Positions 32,211-42,900 are shown, counted from the first letter of the stretch. The stretch: DNA of 64,000 nt from Saccharospirillum sp039982735 (GCF_039982735.1 NZ_JBDWXV010000001.1:124001-188000), one strand, 5' to 3'. A program made the numbers and translations. Notes: generated from the letters alone by a model not told the origin.

Positions 32211-34229
32211 TTACCCGGCTGCGGCAACCGGAGCAACCTTGGGCCGGTTAATGAAGTTGATGGAGAGCAGTACCAGCATCAGTACCACACCGGCGACTTC
32301 AGCGATAAAGTTCGGGTAGAAGATGGCCACCACCCCGATTGACAGCAGGGCCCGCATCCAATTGCGCATGGGGCCGAAGAGGTAGCCCTCCAGTGCCGCG
32401 GCAAATGCGGCCAGTGCCAGTATCGCGATAAAACCATTCCAGAGTACAAGCGGAACGGGCCCGCCCATAATGATGGACGGATTAAACACCATGAATAGCG
32501 GAATCAGATAGAGCCCCTTGGCGAACTTCCAGGCCTGAACACTGGTTTCCATGGTTTTACTCCCCGCAATAGCTGCCCCGGCGAACGCCGCCAGGGCCAC
32601 AGGGGGCGTCACGTTGGAGTCCTGTGAATACCAGAAAACGACCAGATGGGCGATCAGCAGCGGAATGCCGAATTCATTGGTCAGCGCCGGGCCGACCAGG
32701 ACGATTAGTACAATGTAGCTAGCGGTAACGGGTAACCCGAGGCCCAGAATCAGGCTGGCTACAAGCACCAGCAACAGAGCCAGCAGAATGTTGCCACCAG
32801 AGAAGGCGATCATCATGGATGAGAATTTCAGGCCCAGCCCGGTTAGACCAACCACGCCAACCACGATGCCAGCGACGGCGCAGGCAATACTGACCGATAC
32901 GGCATTCCGGGCACCGAGCTCCAGTCCCTGGAGCAGCTTAACGCCACCGTTGCGCAAGGTGCCGCGCACTTCCGTGGCGAGTTGTCCGTTTTGCTGTCCG
33001 CGTTTTAATGCCAGCCAGAGGCCATTCAAGCCGGCCACTGCCATGATGCTGATGATGGCGTAAAAGCCGACTCGCATGGGCGAGATCCCGAGCACCAGCA
33101 GCCAGACCAGCAGCAGCAATGGCACCAGGAAGAACCAGCCGCGTGCCAGCACATCGCGAATCTTGGGCAGCTCACTCTTGGTCTGGGGTTGCAGCCCCTG
33201 CTTGACCGCGATGATGTGCACAAACAAGTACACCGTTGAAAAATACAGCAGCGCCGGAAACACGCTGACTTTCACGATTTCAAGGTAAGGCAGGCGGGTG
33301 TATTCGGCCATCAGAAAGGCACCGGCACCCATCAGCGGAGGCATGATTTGTCCACCGGTACTGGCGGCCGCTTCAATACCACCGGCCTGGGCCGGTTTGT
33401 AACCGAGCTTCTTCATCAGTGGAATGGTGAACGCACCGGTCGTCACCACGTTGGCAATGGCACTGCCGGAAATAGACCCCATGCTGGCAGAGGCGAGCAC
33501 GGCTGCCTTGGCGGGGCCACCACGTTGGGTGCCAGTGGCAGAGTAGGCAAGATCGATAAAGAATTTGCCGGCGCCGGTGACTTCCAGCAAGGCCCCAAAC
33601 AATACAAAGATAAACACGAAGGTGGCTGCAACGCCGAGTGGCAAGCCAAAGATGCCTTCCTGGCCGAGATACAACTGTGCCGCGACCCGGTCGAGCGAAT
33701 AGCCGCGGTGGTTAAGAATGCCGGGCAAAAACTCGCCCAACCAAGGGAGGTCGCCGCGCGAACCGGCCAGCGCGTAGGCAATCGCCAGGGTGCCGATGAT
33801 GGTCAGGCCGGTGCCTACAGCACGACGGCTGGCTTCCAGCACGGTGACGATGCAGATAATGGCGAAGATGATGTCAGTGTCCGACCAGAAGCCAGCCCGG
33901 TTGATGATGTCATCGAGAAACCAGACCAGGTAGAAACCGGAGGCCGTGGATGCAACAAAGAAAATACAGTCGACGCCCATGGCGATGGGGCCCCTGGGTT
34001 TGCCTGGTTTCGGACCAAACAAAACGAACGTGAGCATCAGAATCAACATCAAGTGGATGCCGCGCTGATAAAATAGGCCCAGCGGTTCGATACCGGCGCC
34101 ATAGAGATGAAACAGCGACAGGCTGATGCCCAGAACGATGACCAGCCAGCGCCAGACGGCGGGGCCGGGCATCAACTCGGCCTGCCAGTCGCTCTCAACC
34201 TTAAAGGGTATCGGGGTATATTGTTTCAT
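32211..34229 (-). CDS. TRAP transporter fused permease (TAXI type)
   Basis: 672-residue inner-membrane protein fusing the 4-helix small and 12-helix large TRAP subunits, with about 17 membrane segments. Typical stretches are ASASMGSISGSAIANVVTTG and AAASTGGQIMPPLMGAGAF. It is a sodium- or proton-driven importer using the binding protein at 34769-35725. It overlaps the DUF1850 gene by 4 bp. The substrate is unknown; TAXI systems are linked to glutamate and other dicarboxylates. Its stop is only about 10 bp from the start of the manganese riboswitch, so read-through into the next unit is possible. Confidence 0.93.
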   Translation of the reverse strand: MKQYTPIPFKVESDWQAELMPGPAVWRWLVIVLGISLSLFHLYGAGIEPLGLFYQRGIHLMLILMLTFVLFGPKPGKPRGPIAMGVDCIFFVASTASGFYLVWFLDDIINRAGFWSDTDIIFAIICIVTVLEASRRAVGTGLTIIGTLAIAYALAGSRGDLPWLGEFLPGILNHRGYSLDRVAAQLYLGQEGIFGLPLGVAATFVFIFVLFGALLEVTGAGKFFIDLAYSATGTQRGGPAKAAVLASASMGSISGSAIANVVTTGAFTIPLMKKLGYKPAQAGGIEAAASTGGQIMPPLMGAGAFLMAEYTRLPYLEIVKVSVFPALLYFSTVYLFVHIIAVKQGLQPQTKSELPKIRDVLARGWFFLVPLLLLVWLLVLGISPMRVGFYAIISIMAVAGLNGLWLALKRGQQNGQLATEVRGTLRNGGVKLLQGLELGARNAVSVSIACAVAGIVVGVVGLTGLGLKFSSMMIAFSGGNILLALLLVLVASLILGLGLPVTASYIVLIVLVGPALTNEFGIPLLIAHLVVFWYSQDSNVTPPVALAAFAGAAIAGSKTMETSVQAWKFAKGLYLIPLFMVFNPSIIMGGPVPLVLWNGFIAILALAAFAAALEGYLFGPMRNWMRALLSIGVVAIFYPNFIAEVAGVVLMLVLLSINFINRPKVAPVAAAG

Positions 34230-34762
34230 GGAGTCATACTTCCAGTGGGTACGTCAGCGGCGAGGCGAATGATGACGCGTTGGTCAAAGGCCAGTTCACT
34301 GAGGCTGATCAAATTGTGTTCAATTGCAATGCGGTGATTAACCCGCATTGATCCGACCCGCAACACGAGCTGATTGCCCGGCAACGGCTGGTTAAAATTG
34401 GTAATGCGATAACCGTGCTGGTTATCTGATTCCAAAGCACCGCGTCCGGGAATGTGCCCAAGGCCAGCGGCAAAATCGGGAGTGTGGGTGCTGTCGAGAA
34501 TCAGTGTCCGGCCGTCTACCCGAAAGCAGTCTTCTACCTGAAACCCCTGAACCGAGTGATTCCAGAGCAGGCACCAGCGGCCTTCATCGTTGGGCAAGTC
34601 GACCCTGGCCAGAATCTGATTATTGCTATCGACAACTTCCAGCTGCAAGGCAATAGCCGGTGTAACAACGGTGATTAGTCCGGTGAGCACACCAAGCCTG
34701 ACGTGTTTAAAAAAACCGCGGGTCTTGCGACCCACGGTTTCCAGGCTGGTTAGCCGCGTCAT
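34226..34762 (-). CDS. DUF1850-family protein of TAXI TRAP operon
   Basis: 178-residue exported protein. An N-terminal basic stretch is followed by a hydrophobic helix (about 23-40), then a beta-rich domain with LILDSTHTPDFAAGLGHIPGRG, characteristic of DUF1850. Such genes commonly stand between the TAXI binding protein and the fused permease, as here (6-bp gap and 4-bp overlap). A helper role in transport is inferred from that constant neighbourhood. Confidence 0.8.
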   Translation of the reverse strand: MTRLTSLETVGRKTRGFFKHVRLGVLTGLITVVTPAIALQLEVVDSNNQILARVDLPNDEGRWCLLWNHSVQGFQVEDCFRVDGRTLILDSTHTPDFAAGLGHIPGRGALESDNQHGYRITNFNQPLPGNQLVLRVGSMRVNHRIAIEHNLISLSELAFDQRVIIRLAADVPTGSMTP

Positions 34763-34768
34763 CTACAA

Positions 34769-35725
34769 TTACTGGCGCAGGCGAGCCGGGATGTCGGCAC
34801 CGATTTCTTCGTAGTACCGAATGGCACCCGGGTGCAGCGGAATCGGCGTAGAGGTCAGCGCGAAATCCACGGTGGTGTCGTTTGCGGCCGGGTGAATATC
34901 TCGCAGGTATTCAACTTCCTCGAACAGCAGCTTGGTGATCTGATAAGCCAGATCGTCAGACATGGCGGTGTTCACGGTCAGAACGTTGGGAATGCCAACA
35001 GACTGAACCGGCTCGTCCATACCTTCATACAGTCCTGCACGCAAAGTGTAAGGTGCGAAAACCGGTTCCAGTTCCAGGGCGTTGGCCACTTCTTCTTGAG
35101 ACAATGACAGCAATTTGATGTCACGGGTCGTGGCCAGGCTCAAAATAGAGCTGGTCGGCGGGCCGACACTCCAGAAACCCGCATCGATGTCGCCATCGCG
35201 AATCGCATCAGCGGTTTCGTTGAAGTTCAGACGCAAGGCAGTAAAGTCATCGTAGCTGATGCCATTGCCTTCGAGAATGGCATTGGCATTCACTTCAGTA
35301 CCGCTACCCGGCGCGCCAACAGAGACGCGCTTGCCGCGCAGGTCAGCCAGGGAATTAATGTCGGAATCAGCCAGCGTCACAATCTGGACCGCGTTAGGGT
35401 AAAGGGAAGCGAGCGCTACTACGTCCAGTTTGTTGCCATTGAAGCGGTCACCACCGTTGTATGCCTGGTATACCGTGTCGGCCAGGGCGATGGCCAGGTC
35501 TGAATCTTCGCGATGTACCAGGCCCATGTTTTCAACGGAAGCACCGGTCACTTCAGCGACCGCATCGTAGCCATCAATGTTGTTGGTGATCAGTTCCGCC
35601 AGACCACCCCCCAGTGGGTAATAGGTGCCGCCGGTGCCGCCGGTAGCAATGGAGAGAGATTCAGCCTGGGCAGCAGAGAAGCCCAGGGCTGCGGTAGCAC
35701 ACAGTGCCAGTGAAAGCTTACGCAT
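34769..35725 (-). CDS. TAXI-family TRAP solute-binding protein
   Basis: 318-residue periplasmic binding protein. Signal peptide ends at SAAQA (about 21). SLSIATGGTGGTYYPLGGGLAELI (about 24-47) and LADLRGKRVSVGAPGSGTE are the signature TAXI segments. It is first in the operon, so binding protein, DUF1850 protein and permease are made in that order. The signal peptide and location place it in the periplasm. Confidence 0.93.
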   Translation of the reverse strand: MRKLSLALCATAALGFSAAQAESLSIATGGTGGTYYPLGGGLAELITNNIDGYDAVAEVTGASVENMGLVHREDSDLAIALADTVYQAYNGGDRFNGNKLDVVALASLYPNAVQIVTLADSDINSLADLRGKRVSVGAPGSGTEVNANAILEGNGISYDDFTALRLNFNETADAIRDGDIDAGFWSVGPPTSSILSLATTRDIKLLSLSQEEVANALELEPVFAPYTLRAGLYEGMDEPVQSVGIPNVLTVNTAMSDDLAYQITKLLFEEVEYLRDIHPAANDTTVDFALTSTPIPLHPGAIRYYEEIGADIPARLRQ

Positions 35726-36117
35726 GTGATAGTTTCCTCGATTGTTGTTGGTTTTGTACGTCTATTATCGTTGTTCATGATCCCGTGGCTCAGTCGATGT
35801 GCCTTACTGACAGACACAAGCATTCGAGCTCCACAAGGGACCAGGGCACAGGGCCCGTTATGACCTGATTGTAGTCGTGAAGATGCAGCAAGCACGGGTT
35901 GGTTCGAGTTTTTTGTAGCCCGGCTGCCACAGGGTCAGTCAGGGTATTGCAACCGGTGTGCCAGCAGGGAGATGCTTTCGAACCCCCATGCTTTGGGGGT
36001 TGGGGATAAGCAACCAGAACAAGTAGGCAAGATTTTGCTCATTGGCAGGGGTTTGGTAAGCAAGAATTGGCTGGGTGCGCGCCCGTTAAAGCGCGACTCT
36101 TATATCAGTCATGACAT
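35726..36117. other. Intergenic region between hisF and the TRAP operon
   Basis: Nearly 400 bp without a supported gene. It holds one hairpin, AACCCCCA-TGCTT-TGGGGGTT (35981-36001), with no T-run on either strand. A GATAAT-like -10 for the TRAP operon lies around 35766-35771 on the minus strand. Nothing else stands out. Confidence 0.45.
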
Positions 36118-36876
36118 TCAACGCCGCATTTCAATACCGCGACCAGCCATCACGTCTTTCGCCTCGGCAATACTGTACTCACCAAAGTGGAAAATGCTGG
36201 CGGCTAGCACGGCGTCAGCATGGCCTTCAAGAACGCCGTCGGCCAGGTGATCGAGGTTACCCACGCCACCGCTGGCGATTACAGGAATGCGAATGGCATC
36301 GGCAACGGCCTTGGTCAGCCCAAGATCAAAGCCGGTTTTCACCCCATCCCGATCCATGCTGGTCAGCAAAATCTCGCCGGCACCCAGGGCTTCCATTTTT
36401 TGCGCCCATTCAACGGCATCAATACCCGTCGGTTTGCGGCCACCGTGCGTGAAGATTTCCCAGTGGTCTTCCACTCGCTTGGCATCAATGGCCACCACAA
36501 TACACTGAGCGCCAAACCGGTCGGAGGCTTGTTTGACAAACTCGGGGTTAAACACCGCAGCGCTATTAATGGAGACTTTGTCGGCACCGGCATTCAGCAT
36601 GGTGCGAATGTCCTCCAGGGTGCGAATACCACCCCCGACGGTCAACGGAATAAACACCTGACCGGCAATGGCACTGACGGTGTCGACCATGGTGTCGCGA
36701 CCTTCATGAGTGGCGGTAATGTCAAGCATGGTAATTTCATCGGCACCCTGTTCGTTATACCGGCGAGCCACTTCCACCGGATCCCCGGCGTCCCGAATAT
36801 TCACGAAATTCACGCCCTTCACCACGCGACCCTTGTCGACGTCGAGGCAGGGAATAATACGTTTTGCCAGTGCCAT
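36118..36876 (-). CDS. hisF: Imidazole glycerol phosphate synthase, cyclase subunit
   Basis: 252 residues, full length. Beta/alpha barrel that joins ammonia from HisH with PRFAR to give imidazole glycerol phosphate and AICAR in histidine synthesis. Catalytic Asp residues appear in IIPCLDVDKGRVVKG (Asp11) and VVAIDAKR (about Asp130). Unusually, it is separated from hisA by 446 bp holding two structured repeats, so it may need its own promoter. Confidence 0.97.
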   Translation of the reverse strand: MALAKRIIPCLDVDKGRVVKGVNFVNIRDAGDPVEVARRYNEQGADEITMLDITATHEGRDTMVDTVSAIAGQVFIPLTVGGGIRTLEDIRTMLNAGADKVSINSAAVFNPEFVKQASDRFGAQCIVVAIDAKRVEDHWEIFTHGGRKPTGIDAVEWAQKMEALGAGEILLTSMDRDGVKTGFDLGLTKAVADAIRIPVIASGGVGNLDHLADGVLEGHADAVLAASIFHFGEYSIAEAKDVMAGRGIEMRR

Positions 36877-36908
36877 AATTTAGTCTCTCGGTTATGTGAT
36901 TAGCCAAT

Positions 36909-37045
36909 CGTCCGTGTCAGGCACCGGGTTGGCTTCTCCGGGGTCGGCGTCAACCCGTCCATGGGGCCTAGGCTTCGGCATCCATGCCTTAGACTTCCCC
37001 GGATAAGCCTACCCGGCACCTGACACTTGGTTCGGCGTCAATTCC
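36909..37045 (+). repeat. Structured intergenic repeat, copy F
   Basis: Arms 36914-36943 and 36997-37026. GGCTTCTCCGGGG faces CCCCGGATAAGCC, again a paired variant of the family arm. Core CAACCCGTCCATGGGGCC and an inner hairpin around GGCATCCATGCC (36977-36988). It lies about 35 bp before the hisF start. Confidence 0.85.
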
Positions 37046-37128
37046 GTAGATGATAGTGGTGCCGTTGAGTGCCGTGTCCTGAGTTCGAGATTCGCGTGTG
37101 AATAAACCACTAATCTGCCCTAAGGGTT

Positions 37129-37225
37129 ATCGGGTGCTCTCATCGGAGGCCGTGAGACCGCATGGATGCGGTCTTCGAGCCCCCATGGATGGGTTCACGG
37201 CGTGCCTCCGATGAGGGTACCCGAT
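37129..37225 (-). repeat. Structured intergenic repeat, copy G (reversed, short)
   Basis: Arms 37129-37150 and 37204-37225 pair at 20 of 22 positions. Read on the minus strand the core is GTGAACCCATCCATGGGG followed by hairpin AGACCGCATCCATGCGGTCT (37155-37174). It is the only copy in this orientation. Confidence 0.82.
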
Positions 37226-37322
37226 GGCCCGCTCTGGCTAATTAGTAACGACAACCACTAAATCGATTTTACTGGCGAATCTCGGGCTCAGGACAAAGCC
37301 ACAGTAGAATAATTTACCAGAC

Positions 37323-38057
37323 TCAACCCCGCCCGTCGCAGTAAGCCTGGGCCTCTTGCACATCGATGGCACCGTCGTAGATGGCGCGTCCAGTGATGGC
37401 GCCCAGAATGCCCTGGCTGGCGACATCGCAGAGGCGTTCTATGTCGGTCATGTTGGTGACGCCGCCGCTGGCGATAACGGGAATGCCACCGGCTTTGGCG
37501 ACTTCGACCGTGGCGTCTACGTTGACGCCCTGCATCATGCCATCGCGGCTGATGTCGGTGTAGACGATGGCGCTGACGCCGTCGTTGGCGAAATCGCGGG
37601 CGAGGTCGGTGGCCAGTACGTCGCTGACATCGGCCCAGCCTTCGGTGGCGACGCGACCGTCTTTGGCATCGATGCCTACAATGATGTGGCCGGGGAAGGC
37701 CTGGCAAGCTTCGCGTACAAAGCCCGGGTTTTTGACCGCAGCGGTGCCGATGATGCACCAGCTGACGCCCGCGTTAATGTAGGCCTCAATGGCTTCCAGC
37801 GAGCGGATGCCACCGCCAATCTGGATCGGCAGGTCCGGGTATTTTTTGGAAATGGCGGTGACTGCTTCGGCGTGAATCGGGGTGCCTTCGAAGGCGCCGT
37901 TCAGGTCGACCAGGTGCAGGCGGCGGCAGCCGGCCTCGACCCAGCGTGTAGCCATTTCTACCGGGTCGGATCCGAATACCGTGGCGTCTTCCATGCGGCC
38001 TTGCAGCAAGCGGACGCACTGACCGTCTTTGAGGTCGATGGCGGGGATGATCAGCAT
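37323..38057 (-). CDS. hisA: ProFAR isomerase
   Basis: 244-residue beta/alpha barrel converting ProFAR to PRFAR, the step before HisF-HisH. Catalytic Asp residues are visible in IPAIDLKDGQCVRL (Asp8) and VGIDAKDGRVATEGW (about Asp129). It follows hisH by 33 bp on the same strand. Length is normal and no defect is visible. Confidence 0.97.
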   Translation of the reverse strand: MLIIPAIDLKDGQCVRLLQGRMEDATVFGSDPVEMATRWVEAGCRRLHLVDLNGAFEGTPIHAEAVTAISKKYPDLPIQIGGGIRSLEAIEAYINAGVSWCIIGTAAVKNPGFVREACQAFPGHIIVGIDAKDGRVATEGWADVSDVLATDLARDFANDGVSAIVYTDISRDGMMQGVNVDATVEVAKAGGIPVIASGGVTNMTDIERLCDVASQGILGAITGRAIYDGAIDVQEAQAYCDGRG

Positions 38058-38090
38058 AGATGGTGTCTCCAGGAGCGCTGGGGCAGACGC

Positions 38091-38741
38091 TTAGCGGCGG
38101 CCATCCCAGTCGACAAAGTTTTTTAGCAGGGTCAGTCCGGCCGGGAAGCTTTTCTCCGGGTGGAACTGGGTGGCAAAGAGGTTATCCCGGTAAATCATGG
38201 CAGCAAAGGTAGCATCGTAGGTGCAGTTGGCCGCCGTGTATTCCGGGTGGGCTTCCACGTAGTAGCTGTGTACGAAATAGAAGCGATCGCCGTTGTTAAT
38301 GCCTTGAAGCAAGGGGTGGTCGATTTGCAAATCTACGGTGTTCCAGCCCATGTGCGGCACTTTCAGAGCCAGGCCGCGCTCGTCGGTCGCCGTTGTGCTG
38401 AAGCGGCGTACTTCACCATCGAAATGACCCAGGCAGTCGACGCCACCGTTCTCGTGGCTGCGGGCCATCAGTGCTTGCATGCCGACACAGATGCCGAGAA
38501 AAGGCTTGCCGCTGTTTACCGCATCAGCGACCACGATGTCGACACCCTGGCGGCGAATTTCAGCCATGCAGTCGCGAATGGCGCCGACACCGGGTAATAA
38601 AATATGGTCGGCTTCAGCGATGCGGTCTTTGTCGGAGGTGACTTCGATTTGGGTATTCGGGGCGACGTGCTCCAGCGCCTTGGCGACGGAGTGCAGGTTG
38701 CCCATGCCGTAATCAATGATGGTCAGCAGTGTGCGACTCAC
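38091..38741 (-). CDS. hisH: Imidazole glycerol phosphate synthase, glutaminase subunit
   Basis: 216-residue class I glutamine amidotransferase that feeds ammonia to HisF. The nucleophile Cys is in LGICVGMQAL and the His/Glu pair in FHPEKS. The start is a GTG (SRTLLTIIDYGMGN follows) with AGGA upstream; no ATG fits. The HisF partner lies in the same cluster. Confidence 0.96.
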   Translation of the reverse strand: MSRTLLTIIDYGMGNLHSVAKALEHVAPNTQIEVTSDKDRIAEADHILLPGVGAIRDCMAEIRRQGVDIVVADAVNSGKPFLGICVGMQALMARSHENGGVDCLGHFDGEVRRFSTTATDERGLALKVPHMGWNTVDLQIDHPLLQGINNGDRFYFVHSYYVEAHPEYTAANCTYDATFAAMIYRDNLFATQFHPEKSFPAGLTLLKNFVDWDGRR

Positions 38742-38817
38742 GGAAGTATCCTGTTCTGGCTGAGGTTTGCATCAGGCGCCCGATTTGGGCGCCGTTGGAG
38801 CGACCTTCCGGCGGGTA

Positions 38818-39408
38818 TCAGAGCACGCCCTTGGTGGACGGAGTGATGCCAGCCATGCGTTCGTCTGGCGTTAGCGCCATGCGCAGGGCGCGGCCGAAGG
38901 CTTTGAACACCGTTTCGATCTGATGGTGCGAATTGTGGCCTTTCAGATTGTCGATGTGCAGCGTGACCCAGGAGTGGTTGACGAAGCCCTGGAAGAACTC
39001 ATAAAACAGATCGACGTCGAAGCCGCCGACGCTGCCGCGCGTAAATGGCAGGTTGTATTCGAGGCCCGGGCGACCTGAAAAGTCGATCACGACCCGTGAC
39101 AGGGCTTCATCCAATGGCACATAGCTGTGGCCATAGCGGGTAATGCCTTTCTTGTCGCCAACGGCTTTCGCGAACGCCTGACCCAGGGTGATGCCGATGT
39201 CTTCAACGCTGTGGTGGTCGTCGATGTGGTTGTCGCCGCGGCAGACGATGTCGAGATCGATCAGGCCATGCCGGGCAATCTGATCCATCATGTGGTCCAG
39301 AAAGGGCATGCCGGTGTCGAACTGGGCTGTGCCGGTACCGTCCAGATTGATGCTGACTTTGATCTGGGTTTCGGTGGTGTTGCGTTCAACCGTCGCTTGG
39401 CGACTCAT
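38818..39408 (-). CDS. hisB: Imidazoleglycerol-phosphate dehydratase
   Basis: 196 residues, the size of monofunctional HisB without the phosphatase domain found in enterics. Metal-binding motifs DHMMDQIARHG and DDHHSVEDIGI, with a second HNSHHQIE motif, are intact. The ATG at 39406-39408 is chosen; the 34 codons open upstream have no family likeness. It is the first gene of the his cluster hisB-hisH-hisA-hisF. Confidence 0.96.
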   Translation of the reverse strand: MSRQATVERNTTETQIKVSINLDGTGTAQFDTGMPFLDHMMDQIARHGLIDLDIVCRGDNHIDDHHSVEDIGITLGQAFAKAVGDKKGITRYGHSYVPLDEALSRVVIDFSGRPGLEYNLPFTRGSVGGFDVDLFYEFFQGFVNHSWVTLHIDNLKGHNSHHQIETVFKAFGRALRMALTPDERMAGITPSTKGVL

Positions 39409-39552
39409 AGTACGACTCTCTGTTCTTGGTGATTCGAGTGATGGTTCGGGCAACGCATACGGGTGGCTGCAGTAAAGTAAACGACCTGAAACCCGGTTGC
39501 GAAGGCGCATTATATCGGTATGCTGCGCCTCAAACCACCCGGACCGACGCCA

Positions 39553-39933
39553 ATGCCTGTAACGCTGGATTTGCTGTCCCGAACACCGCTCTCAGACTTG
39601 CCAGAAACCGATGCGCCAGATTTGGCCCGTCTGGCGCAGGACATGAGTGCCTGCCCCTGCTATCAGTCTGCCTGGATTGCCTGGCAGGCCAGTGCCCCGG
39701 GCGTGAGGCTCCATGCCGCCCGGTTTAACGGGCGCATCGTCGGCGTAGCGTTTGTTGAGGGTGAATGTGTGTTGAGCCTGGGTGTTCGGGCGCTGACCCG
39801 AGGACGAGGGGTTGGGCGGCGAATGGTGTCGGTACTGGCGCAGCTGTACTCACTGCGCCTCTCGGCGCAGATCCATCCTGAGCTTGCGACCTTTGTCAGT
39901 GCCTGTTTGACGTCGCTGGTAGATCGGAAATAA
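39553..39933 (+). CDS. PanZ/PanM-like GNAT acetyltransferase
   Basis: 126-residue GNAT-fold protein. HAARFNGRIVGVAFVEGE and the acetyl-CoA loop VRALTRGRGVGRRM align with PanZ, the acetyl-CoA sensor that triggers maturation of aspartate decarboxylase (PanD) in pantothenate synthesis. The ATG at 39553 aligns with the PanZ start; an in-frame ATG at 39520 adds 11 residues. No panD lies nearby. The 3' end overlaps the convergent cyclase gene by 38 bp. Confidence 0.65.
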   Translation: MPVTLDLLSRTPLSDLPETDAPDLARLAQDMSACPCYQSAWIAWQASAPGVRLHAARFNGRIVGVAFVEGECVLSLGVRALTRGRGVGRRMVSVLAQLYSLRLSAQIHPELATFVSACLTSLVDRK

Positions 39934-42900
39934 CAGCCTGGTTTTTACCGCGTGACTTGGCCTCGTACATGGCATGGTCGGCCAGGTTGAGCAACTGATC
40001 GACCAGTTTGGGCGCCTGCTCCCCGGTGACCTCAATGATCCCCACTGAACATCCCAGTTGCTGGCCTTCGGGCCAGGTGAATTCCTGTCCGGTAAAACGT
40101 CGCAGGAAAGCCTGGCAGCGAGCCGGAGTCGAGAAATCCTCAAGAATGCGCTGGGCCAGTTGCTGAACCGCTTGGCCTTTTTCATTGGGGAATAAAATGA
40201 CGAATTCGTCTCCGCCCAGTCGCGCTGCCAGATCCTCGGTGCGGGTGTGCTCTTTCAATACCTGCGCAAAGCCGCGTAATACCTGATCACCCAGTATGTG
40301 CCCATAGTTATCATTCAGGTATTTGAAATTATCCAGATCCAGAAATGCCAGTGAGAACCGGTAGCTGGCATTGCGGCGACCACGGGCCAGCTCTTCTTCC
40401 AGGCGAGGGTACAGGGCCTGCCGGTTCATAAGGCCGGTCAGCATGTCAGTAGAGGAAAGATGATGCAGTTCTTTTTCATGCGCCAGCCGTTGAATGGCGG
40501 CCGCCAGTTGCCCCGCCAGCATGGAGGCCGTGCGCAGCACGGATTCTTCAAAGCCAGAGGGGTTTCGGGTCATCAGAATCATGTCGCCAAAATCGTTGTG
40601 GGGCAGGGCGATGCGGAAAATGCAGACATAGCCGCTGTCCATGCCTTCAAGATCGAGAGTGTGCATGCGGATCAGCAATCGCCCGCGCGTCAACCGCTGC
40701 AAAGACAACGCCTGATGCAGCCGCTCAACGTCCAGGACGGCCAGTCCCCGGGTAATCAGGGTGGCCTCCATAAAGGGTTGCTGGGTCAGGTCGATGGCGA
40801 CGTAGTCGCAATCGAGGTGCGCCTTCAGTTGCTGACACAGGGTTTCGACCAGTTCCAGAGTATCGGTTGCTGCGTTGGTTTGAGCACTGAGGTGTGACAG
40901 TAGCCGGGTGTCCCGCACCTTCTGTTGTATCTGTTCGAGCTCGCTTTCAAGATCAGCGGCTCGTAACACGGACATCACATCGATGTTGCTGTCGGTCAGC
41001 GGCTGGGTAACCGCCTCCCTGGTTTGCATCCATTGAATCTGATAGGCCGGTTTCAGGCTGGAAGGCAAGTTGTCGGGCCCCGCGGCATACAAGGCCAGAT
41101 TCACCAGGGTATCCGGCAAGTCCGGTTGAGCTTCCAGCGACGCTTTCAATTCCGCAACCAGGGTGGTTACGCCCTCATAGTCGGCTTCTGCCCGGGCAAA
41201 ATGCAGTTTCAGGCAGATGAGCAAAACCTGCCCCCGTGCCGAGCGTTGTTCTAGCCGTTGCCGATAATCCTGCAAGGTATGCTGGGCGAGAACGCTGTGC
41301 CCCAGGTAGAACCGGTACAGTGCCTGTTGCAGCATAAGGTCATCGAGCGTGTAAAAAGGAATGGTCACGAAACCGCGAATGCGACACAAACGAATGGCAG
41401 TAGTGAGCAGCCGCAAGCTTTCGGGAACATTGCCGCTGATCAGATAAGCCCAGGACAGGTTATGCAACGTGACGGCAATTTCATTGTAGTGGGCGACTGT
41501 TTGCAATTTGTGCAGTGTGTATAAAAAGGTGTCTCTGGCTTCCTCTATTCGGCCCAGCCGCATCTGAATAATACCCAGGCCGTTGTAAAGAGGAGCTTCA
41601 TGCCGAGGCGATGCCATCCGGCTGCAACGGCTCAGCGCCAGCTCCAGCAGGCGATGTGCCCGCTGAAACCGGTGTGCTTTGGTTTGCAGCAACGCCATAG
41701 CTTCAGTCAGCTTAACGGTGGCGATGTCGTTCATCTGGGCTCTGGCCTGGCTGAGGCCCGTTAAAATGGCGCGCCGCAGAAAGTGCCGCTCCCGGTCTGT
41801 CATGCATCCCTCCCAGGCTATCTGGGCGGTGCGCAGGGCGTAACCATAGTCGTCATTATCCAGCATCGGCAGCAGGGCTTCGAGCCGGTGCATTACCGTG
41901 GCGGGCGGGCGTTCGTGAAACATGCTGCTGATCATGACCTGCATCAGCAGCCATTCCCGTTCGCGCAATAGCCAGGGGGCGTCTTTGGTCGTAATTTGTT
42001 CCAGCGCCGTCTGGGCGTGTGTGGCCATTTGCCGGGCTGTGCTTAGCCGGTGTTTGGTCAGCGCACACCAGCCGAGGCGCAGGTAAGCATCGAACATCTG
42101 GTCGTAAAGATGCTCCTGCCGGGCTTCTTCGAGCAGTTCCGTCAACAGGGTAATGGCCCCGTTATGCTGGTCTTTGTAGTACTGGGCCTCAGCTTCGATC
42201 AGACGCAGAGTGCTGCGATGTTCGGATAGCAGCAGTATTTGCCGTTCATCCAGCATTAGCCCGATTTTATCGCACAGCAGGTGGGTTTCTGTATGGCACT
42301 GCAAGGCGTGGTTTCTCAGCGCATCCTGAATCAGCCGCGGAATGCTCTGGGCACTGAGTGGCTGCGGCTCGGGCCAGGGAGACGAGTCGGCGTTCAGTTC
42401 GGGCGACAGGTCTATCAGCCAGTTGGGTGGGTCAATGTCGTCGTCGGCACTGCGCTGGGTGCTGTGCCAGTCCGGATCGTGAGAGGCCATCAGATCGGTA
42501 TCGGTTGAGGTGAGCAACAATACTCGACCGTTTAACTGCTGTTGTACGGTTCTGACCAGGCGCTGCAGACTGAAACTGGCAAAATGGAAATGCGTAAGCG
42601 CCACAACAATGGGGCGCGTTTGCGACAGGGCAGCCAGCAAGCGCAGAATGTCGTCCTGAAAGGCGATGGTTTTCTGAATGACGTGGTCTTTCAGTTGCAG
42701 CGGATGGCGCTGAATAAAATGATCGTCGAGCAATTGCTGCCAGGTATTGATATTGGGGCCATAAACACCCTGTTCCTGAAGCCAGCGCCCACAGTCAGCA
42801 ATGCCCAGCCGGTCGTAGCCATCCTGAATGATGTCGACTAGCGGGTAATAGCCATTAAGCTGACTGTCGGACGTCAGTTGATAGCGAACACACTCAGCGG

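Noticed and set aside
37129..37225. Terminator of hisA
   Set aside because: The hairpin is strong but lacks a T-run and shares the core of the repeat family, so it is listed as repeat copy G.
37288..37758. Arg/His-rich minus-strand frame with RRRHR-type repeats
   Set aside because: It is an alternative frame of hisA on the same strand, and the composition is typical of a shadow frame.
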